From NCBI RefSeq assembly GCF_902859855.1, contig NZ_CADIKH010000004.1, forward strand, positions 62,001 to 126,000: a stretch of DNA of 64,000 nt, in the 5' to 3' direction. Both the position numbers and the translations under genes were made by a program. Below the pieces are notes generated by a model, which was not told where the DNA came from, did not search any database, and saw nothing but the letters and a program-made list of their open reading frames with translations. Each line of letters starts with the position of its first letter. The stretch's first letter is position 1. Origin of the DNA: Paraburkholderia humisilvae (GTDB lineage: Bacteria > Pseudomonadota > Gammaproteobacteria > Burkholderiales > Burkholderiaceae). Shown here piece after piece: positions 9,561-17,174 of the stretch.

Positions 9561-10776
9561 GCGCGACCCGCCGCATCGATGCGCCGCTGACGATCACGTC
9601 GTGCGTCACACGCCGCCCCGCGTCATCGAATACGAGCGCGTGTGACAGATCGGCCCGCACACCAACCACATCGCCGCTACGGGGCAGCGACGCGATCTCG
9701 GCCAGCCCGCGTGGCGCACGCACGATCAGGCGCGGCTGTGCCTCGCCGTGCGCCGCGCGATGCGCGCCGGCGTGGGTTTCATACAGACCGACATGGACCA
9801 GCGTGTCGGCGCCGAGGCATTCGACCTGCAGCACTCGCGCGGGCAACGCGCCGTGATCACCGATGCTGGTCAGCGCGAGATGCTCGGCGCGCAGGCCGAT
9901 GCTCACGCTGGCGCCCTGCGCCGCGTGCACCGCGAGCGGCAGCACGCAACCGCAGGCTGTCGCGAGCCCCGCGGAGGAGGCGCGCACCGTCGCGCGCAGC
10001 ACGCCGATTCCCGGTGTGCCGAGCGTACGTGCGACCTCGAGCGACGCCGGCTCCGTGTACAACTCCGCTGGCGTGCCGAACTGCAGAATCCGGCCGCCGC
10101 GCATCACGGCGATCCGGTCCGCCATCGTCATCGCTTCGACCTGGTCGTGCGTCACGTAGATCGTCGCGACGCCGAGACGTCGATGCAGTTCGACGATCTC
10201 ACTACGCATGCTCGCACGCAATTCGGCATCGAGGTTCGACAAAGGCTCGTCGTAGAGAAACACCGCCGGCTGGCGCACGATCGCGCGCCCGAGCGCGACG
10301 CGCTGGCGCTGGCCGCCTGACAGCGCCGCCGGCTTGCGCTCAAGCAGCGCGCCAATGCCGAGCAAGTCCGCCGCCGCGCTGACGTCCGCGTCAATCCGCG
10401 CATGCCGTTCGCGGCTCGCCGAAGACAGGCGCCACAGCAGCGGCATACGCTCCCACGCGCGCAAACGACGCAGCGCAAGCGGAGTGGCGAGGTTCTGCCG
10501 GATCGTCAGATGCGGATACAGCGCGTAGTTCTGGAACACCATCGCGACGTCGCGTTCGGCCGCTTCGAGTGCGGCCACATCGCGCTCGCCGATGCGGATC
10601 GCGCCCGCGTCCGGCCAGTCGAGGCCGGCGATCATGCGCAGCAGCGTCGACTTGCCGCAGCCGCTCGGGCCGACCAGCGCGACGAACTCGCCTTCGTTGA
10701 CGCTCAGGTTCACGCGGTCCGCGGCGACATGGGCGCCGAAGCGGCGCGTAACGTCCGACAGATGGACGCTCGCCAC
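9553..10776 (-). CDS. ABC transporter ATP-binding protein (UgpC/MalK type)
   Basis: A 407-residue ATPase that powers the importer. It shows Walker A GPSGCGKST (near residue 37), Q-loop MVFQNYALYPH, the ABC signature LSGGQRQR, Walker B VFLYDEPLSNLD and the switch His in YVTHDQVEAMT. The C-terminal 150 residues form the TOBE-type regulatory domain seen in MalK/UgpC (SIGLRAEHLALTS). There is an insertion of about 25 residues after the Q-loop (RLRAWERMPLLWRLSSASRERHA), longer than in standard MalK. It is the first gene of the operon; the divergent regulator gene starts 249 bp upstream. Likely substrates are sugars, polyols or glycerophosphates. Confidence 0.92.
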   Translation of the reverse strand: MASVHLSDVTRRFGAHVAADRVNLSVNEGEFVALVGPSGCGKSTLLRMIAGLDWPDAGAIRIGERDVAALEAAERDVAMVFQNYALYPHLTIRQNLATPLALRRLRAWERMPLLWRLSSASRERHARIDADVSAAADLLGIGALLERKPAALSGGQRQRVALGRAIVRQPAVFLYDEPLSNLDAELRASMRSEIVELHRRLGVATIYVTHDQVEAMTMADRIAVMRGGRILQFGTPAELYTEPASLEVARTLGTPGIGVLRATVRASSAGLATACGCVLPLAVHAAQGASVSIGLRAEHLALTSIGDHGALPARVLQVECLGADTLVHVGLYETHAGAHRAAHGEAQPRLIVRAPRGLAEIASLPRSGDVVGVRADLSHALVFDDAGRRVTHDVIVSGASMRRVAHV

Positions 10777-10914
10777 GTCAGCGTCCGTCGCGCCGTGGCA
10801 TGCGGCGGCGCGTGGCGATCGCGGACGACAAGAAGGACGGGGACGTCGGGAGAGCGGTGACTTTCATCGGAATCCGTACTGCACAGTCGAAGGATAGTTG
10901 CGTGTGACTCATTT

Positions 10915-10965
10915 GATCCTTTAACGGTACATCTGTCCGGTGACCCTTTTGTGACGAATCTGTCC
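10915..10965. repeat. Imperfect 24-bp direct repeat, candidate regulator operators
   Basis: Two copies at 10915-10938 and 10942-10965, 27 bp apart start to start, matching at about 16 of 24 positions. Both begin GA(T/C)CCTTT and end ATCTGTCC. They lie in the divergent spacer between the transport operon and the SorC-type regulator, where such proteins normally bind. A role as operator is inference from position and repetition. Confidence 0.45.
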
Positions 10966-11025
10966 CATTTGTGTTTCGCATCGGAAAGGTGATACCTTGC
11001 GCGACACACGAACCACGGAGACCCC

Positions 11026-11991
11026 ATGAAACGCGACGCGAACGACGCCCCGGGCGACGAATTGCAGACGGCGGACGCGCAGTTGATGGCGCGCATCTGT
11101 TGGGCGTACTTCAAGGAAGGACAGACGCAGGAAGCGATTGCGCAGCGCATGGGCCTCACGCGCAAGCGCGTCAACCGCGTGCTGAACGACGCGCGCACCA
11201 GCGGCTTCGTCCAGACAACGATCAATAGTCCGATCGGCGCGTATGTCGAGCTCGAAGCGAAGCTGGTCGCCGCGTATGGTCTCGCTGAGGCGATCGTTGT
11301 GCCGACGCCCGCGCACGATGCGGACGTGCGGCCCGTGATCGGCGCGGCGGCCGGCCAGTATGTGTCCGAGCGGCTGCGGCATCACGAATCGCTCGGCATC
11401 ACATGGGGCGGCACGATCAACGCGGCCGCACAAAACATCCTGCGCCGCCAGGGAATGGACAACACCGTCGTGCTGATGTGCGGCGGCCTTGCGAAAAGCA
11501 CGCGGATCAATCCATACGACAACGCGGCTATCTTCGCGCGGATGCTCGATGCGACCTGCTATTACATGACCGCGCCACTCTATGCGCAAACCGCTGCGCT
11601 ACGCGATGCACTAGTCGACAGCGAACCGGTGCGCGGCGTACTGGAAATGGTGCGAAACGTCGATATGGCGCTGCTGAGCGCCACCGATCTGTCCGAACAG
11701 TCGAAGGTGCTCGAATATGAAGTGATCTCGCGTGACACGTGGCGGTCGCTGCGCGCCGCGGGTGCGACCGGCGATATCTGCGGTCATTATCTCGACGTCA
11801 ACGGCAACGCTGTCGACCATCCGCTCGTATCGCGAGCCGTTCATGCGTCACTCGACGACTTGCGCGCGATTCCACGCCTGATTCTCGCGGCGGGCGGGCC
11901 GCAGAAGGTCGCAATCGTCAAAGGCGCGATCCGTGCTGGCCTCGCGCATGTGCTGATCACCGACGAAGCGACAGCGTCGGCGCTGCTGTAA
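11026..11991 (+). CDS. SorC-family sugar-binding transcriptional regulator
   Basis: A 321-residue regulator. Residues about 20-65 form a helix-turn-helix (YFKEGQTQEAIAQRMGLTRKRVNRVLNDAR), and the remainder is the SorC/DeoR-type sugar-binding domain (LGITWGGTINAAAQN, VVLMCGGLAKS, ILAAGGPQKVAIVKGAIRAGL). SorC proteins usually control the adjacent uptake and catabolism operon and respond to a phosphorylated sugar or polyol. It is divergent from the five-gene ABC operon and is most simply its regulator. The start ATG at 11026 follows a GGAG-like site (cacggagacccc). A family relative in tetritol and erythritol operons works alongside DhaK/DhaL-type kinases, which occur about 2 kb away here. Confidence 0.88.
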   Translation: MKRDANDAPGDELQTADAQLMARICWAYFKEGQTQEAIAQRMGLTRKRVNRVLNDARTSGFVQTTINSPIGAYVELEAKLVAAYGLAEAIVVPTPAHDADVRPVIGAAAGQYVSERLRHHESLGITWGGTINAAAQNILRRQGMDNTVVLMCGGLAKSTRINPYDNAAIFARMLDATCYYMTAPLYAQTAALRDALVDSEPVRGVLEMVRNVDMALLSATDLSEQSKVLEYEVISRDTWRSLRAAGATGDICGHYLDVNGNAVDHPLVSRAVHASLDDLRAIPRLILAAGGPQKVAIVKGAIRAGLAHVLITDEATASALL

Positions 11992-12071
11992 GTGCAAGCA
12001 ACGCGAACGCTCGCCACCGAATACCATTCGTTTGGGCGCGGACTCGGCCGAACAGGGCCGGAAAGCAACCT

Positions 12072-12584
12072 TCAGCGAGATGCGGACATCTGCGGCTTCG
12101 ACGCGTGTTCACTGAACGCACGTCCAAGCTTCAGGCGCACCGCGACATGCGCGAGCTTCGCGCGGTCGACGGACATGCCGAGCACTTCCGCGGTTTCCTC
12201 GTAGGTCAACCCCTCGACTTCCGCAAGCAGCAACGCGGCCCGCTCGGGCGGCGCAAGCAAGCGGAACTCCGCCAGAATTCGGGAATGAACGTCCGCGTTC
12301 CGGGTGCGGCGACGCCCTGCCCCAGCGTTCGAGCCGCGCGCCGCACGGCGCGAACGCTCGTAGCGTTCGTAGGCGGACCCGCCTCTCAGCACGCTATGCG
12401 CCGCAGCCAGCATCCGCACTAGCGTCTCACGCTCGCTCACTGCGCAGCCAGCCTCGGCACCGGCGCTGCACGCATTGGCCACCATGGCTTCCGCGAGCGG
12501 CACGTCCTCGGTAACCCGATATGCGAACGACCATACCCGCGTGACTAGTGCGCGTAAAACGGCTGGATTCGAGACTGCGTTCAT
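12072..12584 (-). CDS. Sigma-70 region 4 (ECF-like) protein
   Basis: A roughly 170-residue protein whose C-terminal half is a sigma-70 region 4 helix-turn-helix (LLAPPERAALLLAEVEGLTYEETAEVLGMSVDRAKLAHVAVRLKLG). The N-terminal half (VLRALVTRVWSFAYRVTEDVPLAEAMVANAC) only loosely resembles region 2, and the usual core-binding and -10 recognition signatures are not obvious, so it may be a divergent ECF sigma factor or a region-4-only regulator. The start at 12584 is chosen for the GGAG site 11 bases upstream; the frame extends to 12635. No anti-sigma gene is adjacent. Confidence 0.65.
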   Translation of the reverse strand: MNAVSNPAVLRALVTRVWSFAYRVTEDVPLAEAMVANACSAGAEAGCAVSERETLVRMLAAAHSVLRGGSAYERYERSRRAARGSNAGAGRRRTRNADVHSRILAEFRLLAPPERAALLLAEVEGLTYEETAEVLGMSVDRAKLAHVAVRLKLGRAFSEHASKPQMSASR

Positions 12585-13112
12585 GCCTGGTGCTCCGCTG
12601 GACAGACGCCGCGATTGCTTAATCGAACGACGCAACCAGAGCTTACACAGACGGCGGCGGTCACGCTATGCCAATTGCGTCAATTTTCTTGCTCATTAAG
12701 GGCATTCGTTGTGGTCTTGCGCCAACCGACGAGATATCTGCAACAACACAACCGGAATGTTGCAATTTTTCATTAACGGAATCTTTCTTCCCTGTTTAGT
12801 GAGAATTACAGCATTTTTACGGCGACTCAGCGCATGCCGGCGCGCGATTGCAGGCACACAGGCCGCGTTGGAGGGAATGTTGGCCGTTGATTTAATAGTG
12901 ATATGCCGTTGAAGCGGGCGCGCATCCTGCATGCGACGTATGCCGTTGGCTTATTGTATTTTTGGCGGAATTTCGACTGGCGGCACTCAATTCGAATGGC
13001 GGTTTTGCCGAATAAATTAGCAATCGTCACAATCCGAACAGAATAAGCCGAAGTGATTTTTTCAGCTATTTAGATTAGCCGGCGGTGCCTCGCTCCGCCG
13101 GCTTCTGACGCA
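12585..13112. other. AT-richer intergenic region
   Basis: A spacer of 528 bp, noticeably richer in A+T than its flanks between about 12670 and 13070. Short frames exist on both strands but none shows family signatures, codon bias or a ribosome site. It probably holds the promoter of the sigma-like gene on the left. A terminator-like hairpin for the lipoprotein gene lies at its right end. Confidence 0.4.
13077..13103 (-). terminator. Hairpin downstream of glycine-zipper lipoprotein
   Basis: A perfect 9-bp inverted repeat, AGCCGGCGG and CCGCCGGCT with a 9-base loop, starts 10 bp after the stop of the lipoprotein gene. No clear T-run follows on the minus strand, so termination strength is uncertain. 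Confidence 0.5.
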
Positions 13113-13670
13113 TCAGTAATACGGATAGGGCGCGTACATCACGGGCGGCGGGGGTGCGTAATACCGCGGCACCGGCTGGTAGTAGTACGGCTGCGGCGCA
13201 TAGACCGGCGCCTGCGGTTGCGCGATCGTATTACCCTTGGTTGCCATACATTGCGCGTACGCCGCGTCATACTGCGCCTGCAGACCGCCGGCCGCGTACG
13301 TCGCTCCGTTCGCGCCGACCGCGCTGCCAAGCAGCAACCCGCTGCCCGCGCCGATTGCCGCGCCGACACCGGCGTTACCCGCTGCCGCGCCGAGCAGCGC
13401 ACCCGCCGCAGCGCCGCCAAGCGTACCGAGGGCGGTGCTGTTCACACTGTTCTGCGTCGCGCCTTGTGCCGCGCCTTGCGCATTGCTCGAATGGTATGCA
13501 TAGTCGCGGCACGCGTAATCGTCCTGCTGGAACTGCTCGAGCGGTTCGCCTTTGCGGGGCAGCGCGACGATGCTCGGGCCCGTCGGCGGCGCCACGGCAC
13601 AGCCTCCCAGCGCGAGCGCGATTGCAGCAACCGGCAGCACAACGGTGATGGTTCGGGTTCGGGTACTCAT
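13113..13670 (-). CDS. Glycine-zipper outer-membrane lipoprotein
   Basis: A 185-residue lipoprotein of the YMGG/glycine-zipper type. The signal sequence ends in a lipobox ALGGC (Cys about residue 23). A central Ala/Gly-rich zipper follows (LGGAAAGALLGAAAGNAGVGAAIGAG), then a Pro/Tyr-rich tail ending in repeated PYY-like motifs. Such proteins sit in the outer membrane, with the zipper as a possible oligomerising membrane hairpin; the function is not established. The start at 13670 is chosen because the signal peptide begins there; an upstream ATG at 13733 only adds a non-conserved leader. It is a single gene with its own candidate terminator. Confidence 0.75.
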   Translation of the reverse strand: MSTRTRTITVVLPVAAIALALGGCAVAPPTGPSIVALPRKGEPLEQFQQDDYACRDYAYHSSNAQGAAQGATQNSVNSTALGTLGGAAAGALLGAAAGNAGVGAAIGAGSGLLLGSAVGANGATYAAGGLQAQYDAAYAQCMATKGNTIAQPQAPVYAPQPYYYQPVPRYYAPPPPVMYAPYPYY

Positions 13671-13916
13671 ACCGGTTCGGTTTTCAAAATGTGGTTTCAG
13701 TAGTGCAACGTTAGACGAAATCGGACCCGGCATGAGTTACCGGATCGTTACTGGATATTTTCGCCGATGTCAGGGATCACCGCAGCCAGGGCCATGCCGA
13801 AGGTGCACGCTGCGGACGCTGGACGCGGCGCACCGCGCGCCGGTAAGAAATGCTTACCAAATGTAACGGGTCGCATCGCGCGCCGCCGTTTTTCGCGGCG
13901 TCGCCGCCACATCCAT

Positions 13917-14906
13917 TCACCTGCCCCAGCGCAAGGCCGGCGTCTGCACGGGGCTGTCCCAGTGCCTGATCATCTCCGCGTCGAATGAGCCGAGCGTGAG
14001 CGACGCACCGGCCATGTCGAGCGAGGTCGTCAGCGAGCCGACCTGCGCGCGCGCGATCTTCAGACCGCGCTGTCCCAGCCATGCGCGCGCCGCGTTGAAC
14101 AGCAGATACAACTCGCTCAACGGCGTGCCGCCCAGTCCGTTGACCAGCACGAGCAGTTCCGTATCCGCTGCCGGCTTCAGTTCGCCGACGAGCGCCGTCA
14201 GCAGTTCGTCGACGATCGCATCCGCCGGCGCGAGGCGCGCGCGACGGCGCCCCGGCTCACCGTGAATGCCGACGCCAATCTCAATCTCATCGTCGCCGAT
14301 CGCAAAAGTCGGCTTGCCGGCGGCCGGCACCGTACAGCTCGAAAACGCGACGCCCATCGACGCGATACGTTGCACCACACGCTCGCCGAATGCCTTGCAC
14401 TGCGCAAGGTTCGCCCCGCTTTCGGCGAGGCTGCCCACCAGCTTCTCGACGATAACCGTGCCCGCGACCCCACGGCGCCCAGTCGTATAGCTGGAGTTTT
14501 CGACCGCGACATCGTCATTGACCAACACCGTTGCGTTCGGCGCCTCGCACATCTCGGCGGCCATTTCGAAGTTCATCAGATCGCCGGAATAGTTCTTCAC
14601 GATAAAGAGCACGCCAGCGCCCGTATCGACTGACTGCGCGGCCGCCATCATCTGGTCAGGCGTCGGCGACGTGAACACCTGGCCGGGGCAGGCCGCATCG
14701 AGCATGCCGTAGCCGACGAAACCGCTGTGCAGCGGCTCGTGGCCCGCGCCGCCACCCGATATCAGCGCGACCTTGCCGGGCGTCGTGGTCTTGCGCCGCA
14801 CGAACACGGGCTCGCGGTTCAGTTCGACGAGGTCCGCATGCGCAGCCGCGAAGCCGGCCAGGCTTTCGGTCAGAAAATCGTCGACGCGATTGATAAATTT
14901 CTTCAT
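13917..14906 (-). CDS. dhaK: Dihydroxyacetone kinase subunit DhaK
   Basis: A 329-residue substrate-binding subunit of a Dha-type kinase. The family motifs are visible: GGGAGHEP (residues 51-58), the substrate-contacting FIVKNYSGD region near residues 101-109, and His215 in GVGIHGEPG, the residue that forms a covalent hemiaminal with the triose carbonyl. The start at 14906 has a strong GGAGGGGAG site. It follows dhaL by 11 bp in one operon. No DhaM phosphotransfer subunit or PTS protein is encoded nearby. The pair may therefore use ATP, rely on an unlinked PTS protein, or belong to the tetrose (erythrulose-type) kinases that share this architecture. Confidence 0.92.
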   Translation of the reverse strand: MKKFINRVDDFLTESLAGFAAAHADLVELNREPVFVRRKTTTPGKVALISGGGAGHEPLHSGFVGYGMLDAACPGQVFTSPTPDQMMAAAQSVDTGAGVLFIVKNYSGDLMNFEMAAEMCEAPNATVLVNDDVAVENSSYTTGRRGVAGTVIVEKLVGSLAESGANLAQCKAFGERVVQRIASMGVAFSSCTVPAAGKPTFAIGDDEIEIGVGIHGEPGRRRARLAPADAIVDELLTALVGELKPAADTELLVLVNGLGGTPLSELYLLFNAARAWLGQRGLKIARAQVGSLTTSLDMAGASLTLGSFDAEMIRHWDSPVQTPALRWGR

Positions 14907-14917
14907 GGTCTCCCCTC

Positions 14918-15565
14918 CTACGCGGATTGCGCGAATTGTGCGCACACCGCGGCAATCATCAACTGGCTCGAACGCGCGCCCGGATCGATGTGGCCACGCG
15001 AGCGCTCACCGAGAAACGACGCGCGGCCTTTCGTCGCAAGCATGTCGCGGGTGGCCAGCATGTGCTCTTCGGCGACCTGCGGCAGCGCTTCGAGCACCGC
15101 GGCGGCGCCCGCGCCGGCCGCGGCCATTTCCGTGAGGCGCGCGGCCACCGGAATCAGCACGTCCATCATCGTCTTGCTGCCCATGCCGGTCCTGCCGCGC
15201 TGGGCGACCGCCTCGACACCGCTCGCGAAGATTCGCGCGGCGTCATCGATCGATGCGTGTCCGGCGTCGACCTCCGGCAGCGCGGCAGCGGCTTTTGCCA
15301 TGCCCTGCAGCAACGAGAAGAACAGCGGCCCCGACGAGCCGCCGACCGTCGACAACACCTTGGCGCCGGCCAGTTCGAGCGCCGCTCCGAAGGCACGTGC
15401 TTCGAGCTGGCCGCGCAGCGCAACGAGCGCATCCATGCCGCGCAACAGATTGAAGATGTGGTCGCCGTCGCCGATCTGCTGATCGAGCGCTTCGATTTCG
15501 TCCGCGTGGTCCTTCAGCGTGGCTTGCGCGGCGTCGATGCATGCCGCGACCGTCTTGCCGTCCAT
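14918..15565 (-). CDS. dhaL: Dihydroxyacetone kinase subunit DhaL
   Basis: A 215-residue nucleotide-binding subunit. The hallmark Asp cluster that chelates the two Mg ions of bound ADP/ATP is present as Asp28, Asp33 and Asp35 in LDQQIGDGDH. The helical barrel continues with GAKVLSTVGGSSGPLF and ends with GERSRGHIDPGARSS, typical of the family. The start at 15565 has a near-ideal AGGAGGAG site. It is the first gene of the dhaL-dhaK operon. Gene order dhaL before dhaK differs from the common dhaK-dhaL order of enteric operons. Confidence 0.92.
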   Translation of the reverse strand: MDGKTVAACIDAAQATLKDHADEIEALDQQIGDGDHIFNLLRGMDALVALRGQLEARAFGAALELAGAKVLSTVGGSSGPLFFSLLQGMAKAAAALPEVDAGHASIDDAARIFASGVEAVAQRGRTGMGSKTMMDVLIPVAARLTEMAAAGAGAAAVLEALPQVAEEHMLATRDMLATKGRASFLGERSRGHIDPGARSSQLMIAAVCAQFAQSA

Positions 15566-15885
15566 ACCCTCTCCTCCTGTATCGGCATTGCTCTGGAAGC
15601 GATCTTGCACCTGCGCGCCCGCGGCGTGTGGCAAACCGCCGGTATCCGCACAGAACATAGCTTGTCCGCGGCAGGAATACCAGGCGCTGACCCGGTATTT
15701 TGTGATTCGTTGATGCGCCGACGATCGCCGCAACGGCACCCGTCTGCGACCGCCAGCCGGCGCGGCGCACCGGGCCCGCACCGGGGGCGCGCGCACGACT
15801 GCTGGTAAAGTGGCGCGTCGGCGCACGACACCGCCCTCACCGGCGTCCGTCTTCGTCAAACCCACCCAAATCCGGAGAACGCACG
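15566..15885. other. Divergent intergenic region
   Basis: A 320-bp spacer between the dhaLK operon (leftward) and a small lipoprotein gene (rightward). It must contain promoters for both. I see the dhaL ribosome site at its left edge but no clear operator repeat or RNA structure. Confidence 0.4.
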
Positions 15886-16236
15886 ATGATCCGATCACGC
15901 GGTTCGCTTTTGGCACGAGGCGCGGTCGCGGCGGCCATTGCAGCGGCCTTCTCGCTCGCGGGCTGCTCGAGCACCACGCCTGTCGAATTTTCGCTGAAGG
16001 GCGCCGACGCGCCTTCGTTCACGCGCGCCGACGATCTCGACTTCGGTCCGATGGACCATTCGATTGCCGAATGCAAGACCGTGTCGCGCAATGCGGGCGA
16101 GGGACGCTGCACGCAAATACGCGCCTACGAGTCATGCATGAAAACGCGCGGCTACATCACCGTGCTCGGGCCGGAGAACCCGTCAGGTTGCGGCGACCCC
16201 GAATGGGAGCAGGACGTGCGCAAATGGCTTAAGTGA
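15886..16236 (+). CDS. Small hypothetical lipoprotein
   Basis: A 116-residue protein with a lipoprotein signal ending in SLAGC (Cys about residue 27). The mature part is polar with four cysteines (SIAECK, GRCTQ, ESCMK, SGCGD), which could form two disulfides in the periplasm. A ribosome site (CGGAG) sits about ten bases before the ATG. I do not recognise the family, and nothing in the neighbourhood indicates a function. Confidence 0.65.
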   Translation: MIRSRGSLLARGAVAAAIAAAFSLAGCSSTTPVEFSLKGADAPSFTRADDLDFGPMDHSIAECKTVSRNAGEGRCTQIRAYESCMKTRGYITVLGPENPSGCGDPEWEQDVRKWLK

Positions 16237-16399
16237 GCGGCATCAGGCTTGCCGCATCCCGGCAAGCCGAAGCAAACGAACGGAGGAAAGGATGGACCGC
16301 GACGCCATAACAGGCGCTCGCGAGCGCGGCCCGTTACCGCGCACCTTCGCCTGTGGCACTTGTGCGTCGCGCACGCGCCGCTCAGGCATCAAGCGCGCG

Positions 16400-17017
16400 T
16401 CAATCGAGCAGTTTCATTGCGATATCGGCTGCCTGCCGCATCTGCGCACGCGCACGACCGGTCTTGCCGACGACGCGCATGCCTTGCAGCATGCACAGCA
16501 TCAGGCGCGCAGTGGCATCGCCGTCGATGCGCTTTGAAATCGAACCGTCTTTCTGTCCGGCGCGGATCAGCGTAGCCAATAGCAGTTCGGTCTTGCGTAA
16601 GCCGGCATTCACGCGCTGCACCACGTCGGCGTCGAACGTGCCGAGCACCATCGCGCTGCCGGCCAGCATGCAGCCCCGCTTGCCCGTGGCGCCCGACGAC
16701 GCATCCGCATGAAACATCAAAATACGATGAATCAGATCGCGCGCCGGCGCGTCCGCTTCGACCGCACGCCGCAGCGATTCGTCGCGCCGGGTCAGGCTGC
16801 GGTCGAACGCGGCGACAAAAACCGATTGCTTGTCTTTAAACGCTTTATAGACACTGCCGGACGCGAGTTCCATCGCGTCGGTCAGATCGACGATCGAGGT
16901 GGCATGAAAGCCGCGCTCGCAAAAGACCGCCGCGGCCTTGTCGAGCGCCGCGTCGATATCGAATTCGCGAGGGCGGCCCCGGCCTCTGGCGGGTGCGGCG
17001 GCGGTCGTATCAGTCAT
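16400..17017 (-). CDS. TetR/AcrR-family transcriptional regulator
   Basis: A 205-residue regulator. The N-terminal helix-turn-helix (DKAAAVFCERGFHATSIVDLTDAMELASGSVYKAFKDKQSVF) is a clear TetR DNA-binding domain. The C-terminal domain ends in a TetR_C-type helical region (DGDATARLMLCMLQGMRVVGKTG). The start at 17017 is the first ATG of the conserved protein. No ribosome site precedes it, but a perfect TATAAT lies at 17024-17029, so the transcript may be leaderless. Possible self-operator: an imperfect inverted repeat at 17057-17075. No target gene is adjacent in an obvious way. Confidence 0.85.
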   Translation of the reverse strand: MTDTTAAAPARGRGRPREFDIDAALDKAAAVFCERGFHATSIVDLTDAMELASGSVYKAFKDKQSVFVAAFDRSLTRRDESLRRAVEADAPARDLIHRILMFHADASSGATGKRGCMLAGSAMVLGTFDADVVQRVNAGLRKTELLLATLIRAGQKDGSISKRIDGDATARLMLCMLQGMRVVGKTGRARAQMRQAADIAMKLLD

Positions 17018-17023
17018 GCACGC

Positions 17024-17029
17024 ATTATA
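17024..17029 (-). promoter_or_regulatory. Candidate -10 element of the tetR-type gene
   Basis: A perfect TATAAT hexamer on the minus strand ends 7 bases upstream of the ATG at 17017. Transcription from it would begin at or next to the start codon. The matching -35 region is weak. Confidence 0.4.
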
Positions 17030-17056
17030 GGGAAGGGCTAATTTCTTAATCAAGCC

Positions 17057-17075
17057 GGCTGATTGTAATTCAGCC
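17057..17075. promoter_or_regulatory. Imperfect inverted repeat, candidate TetR operator
   Basis: GGCTGATTG and AATTCAGCC flank a single central base and pair at 7 of 9 positions. It lies 40 bp upstream of the tetR-type start, where autoregulatory sites usually occur. Assignment is by position only. Confidence 0.3.
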
Positions 17076-17174
17076 AGTTGTTAGCCACGCGACAAATGCA
17101 TGTGCTGTACGGTGCCTTTATTTAGTCAAACGTTAATCCCTTGTACAACGTTTGTCAGACGATCTTCGTGTTGA

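Noticed and set aside
12709..12912. 67-codon frame in the AT-richer spacer
   Set aside because: No ribosome site, no conserved features and composition like the surrounding non-coding DNA.
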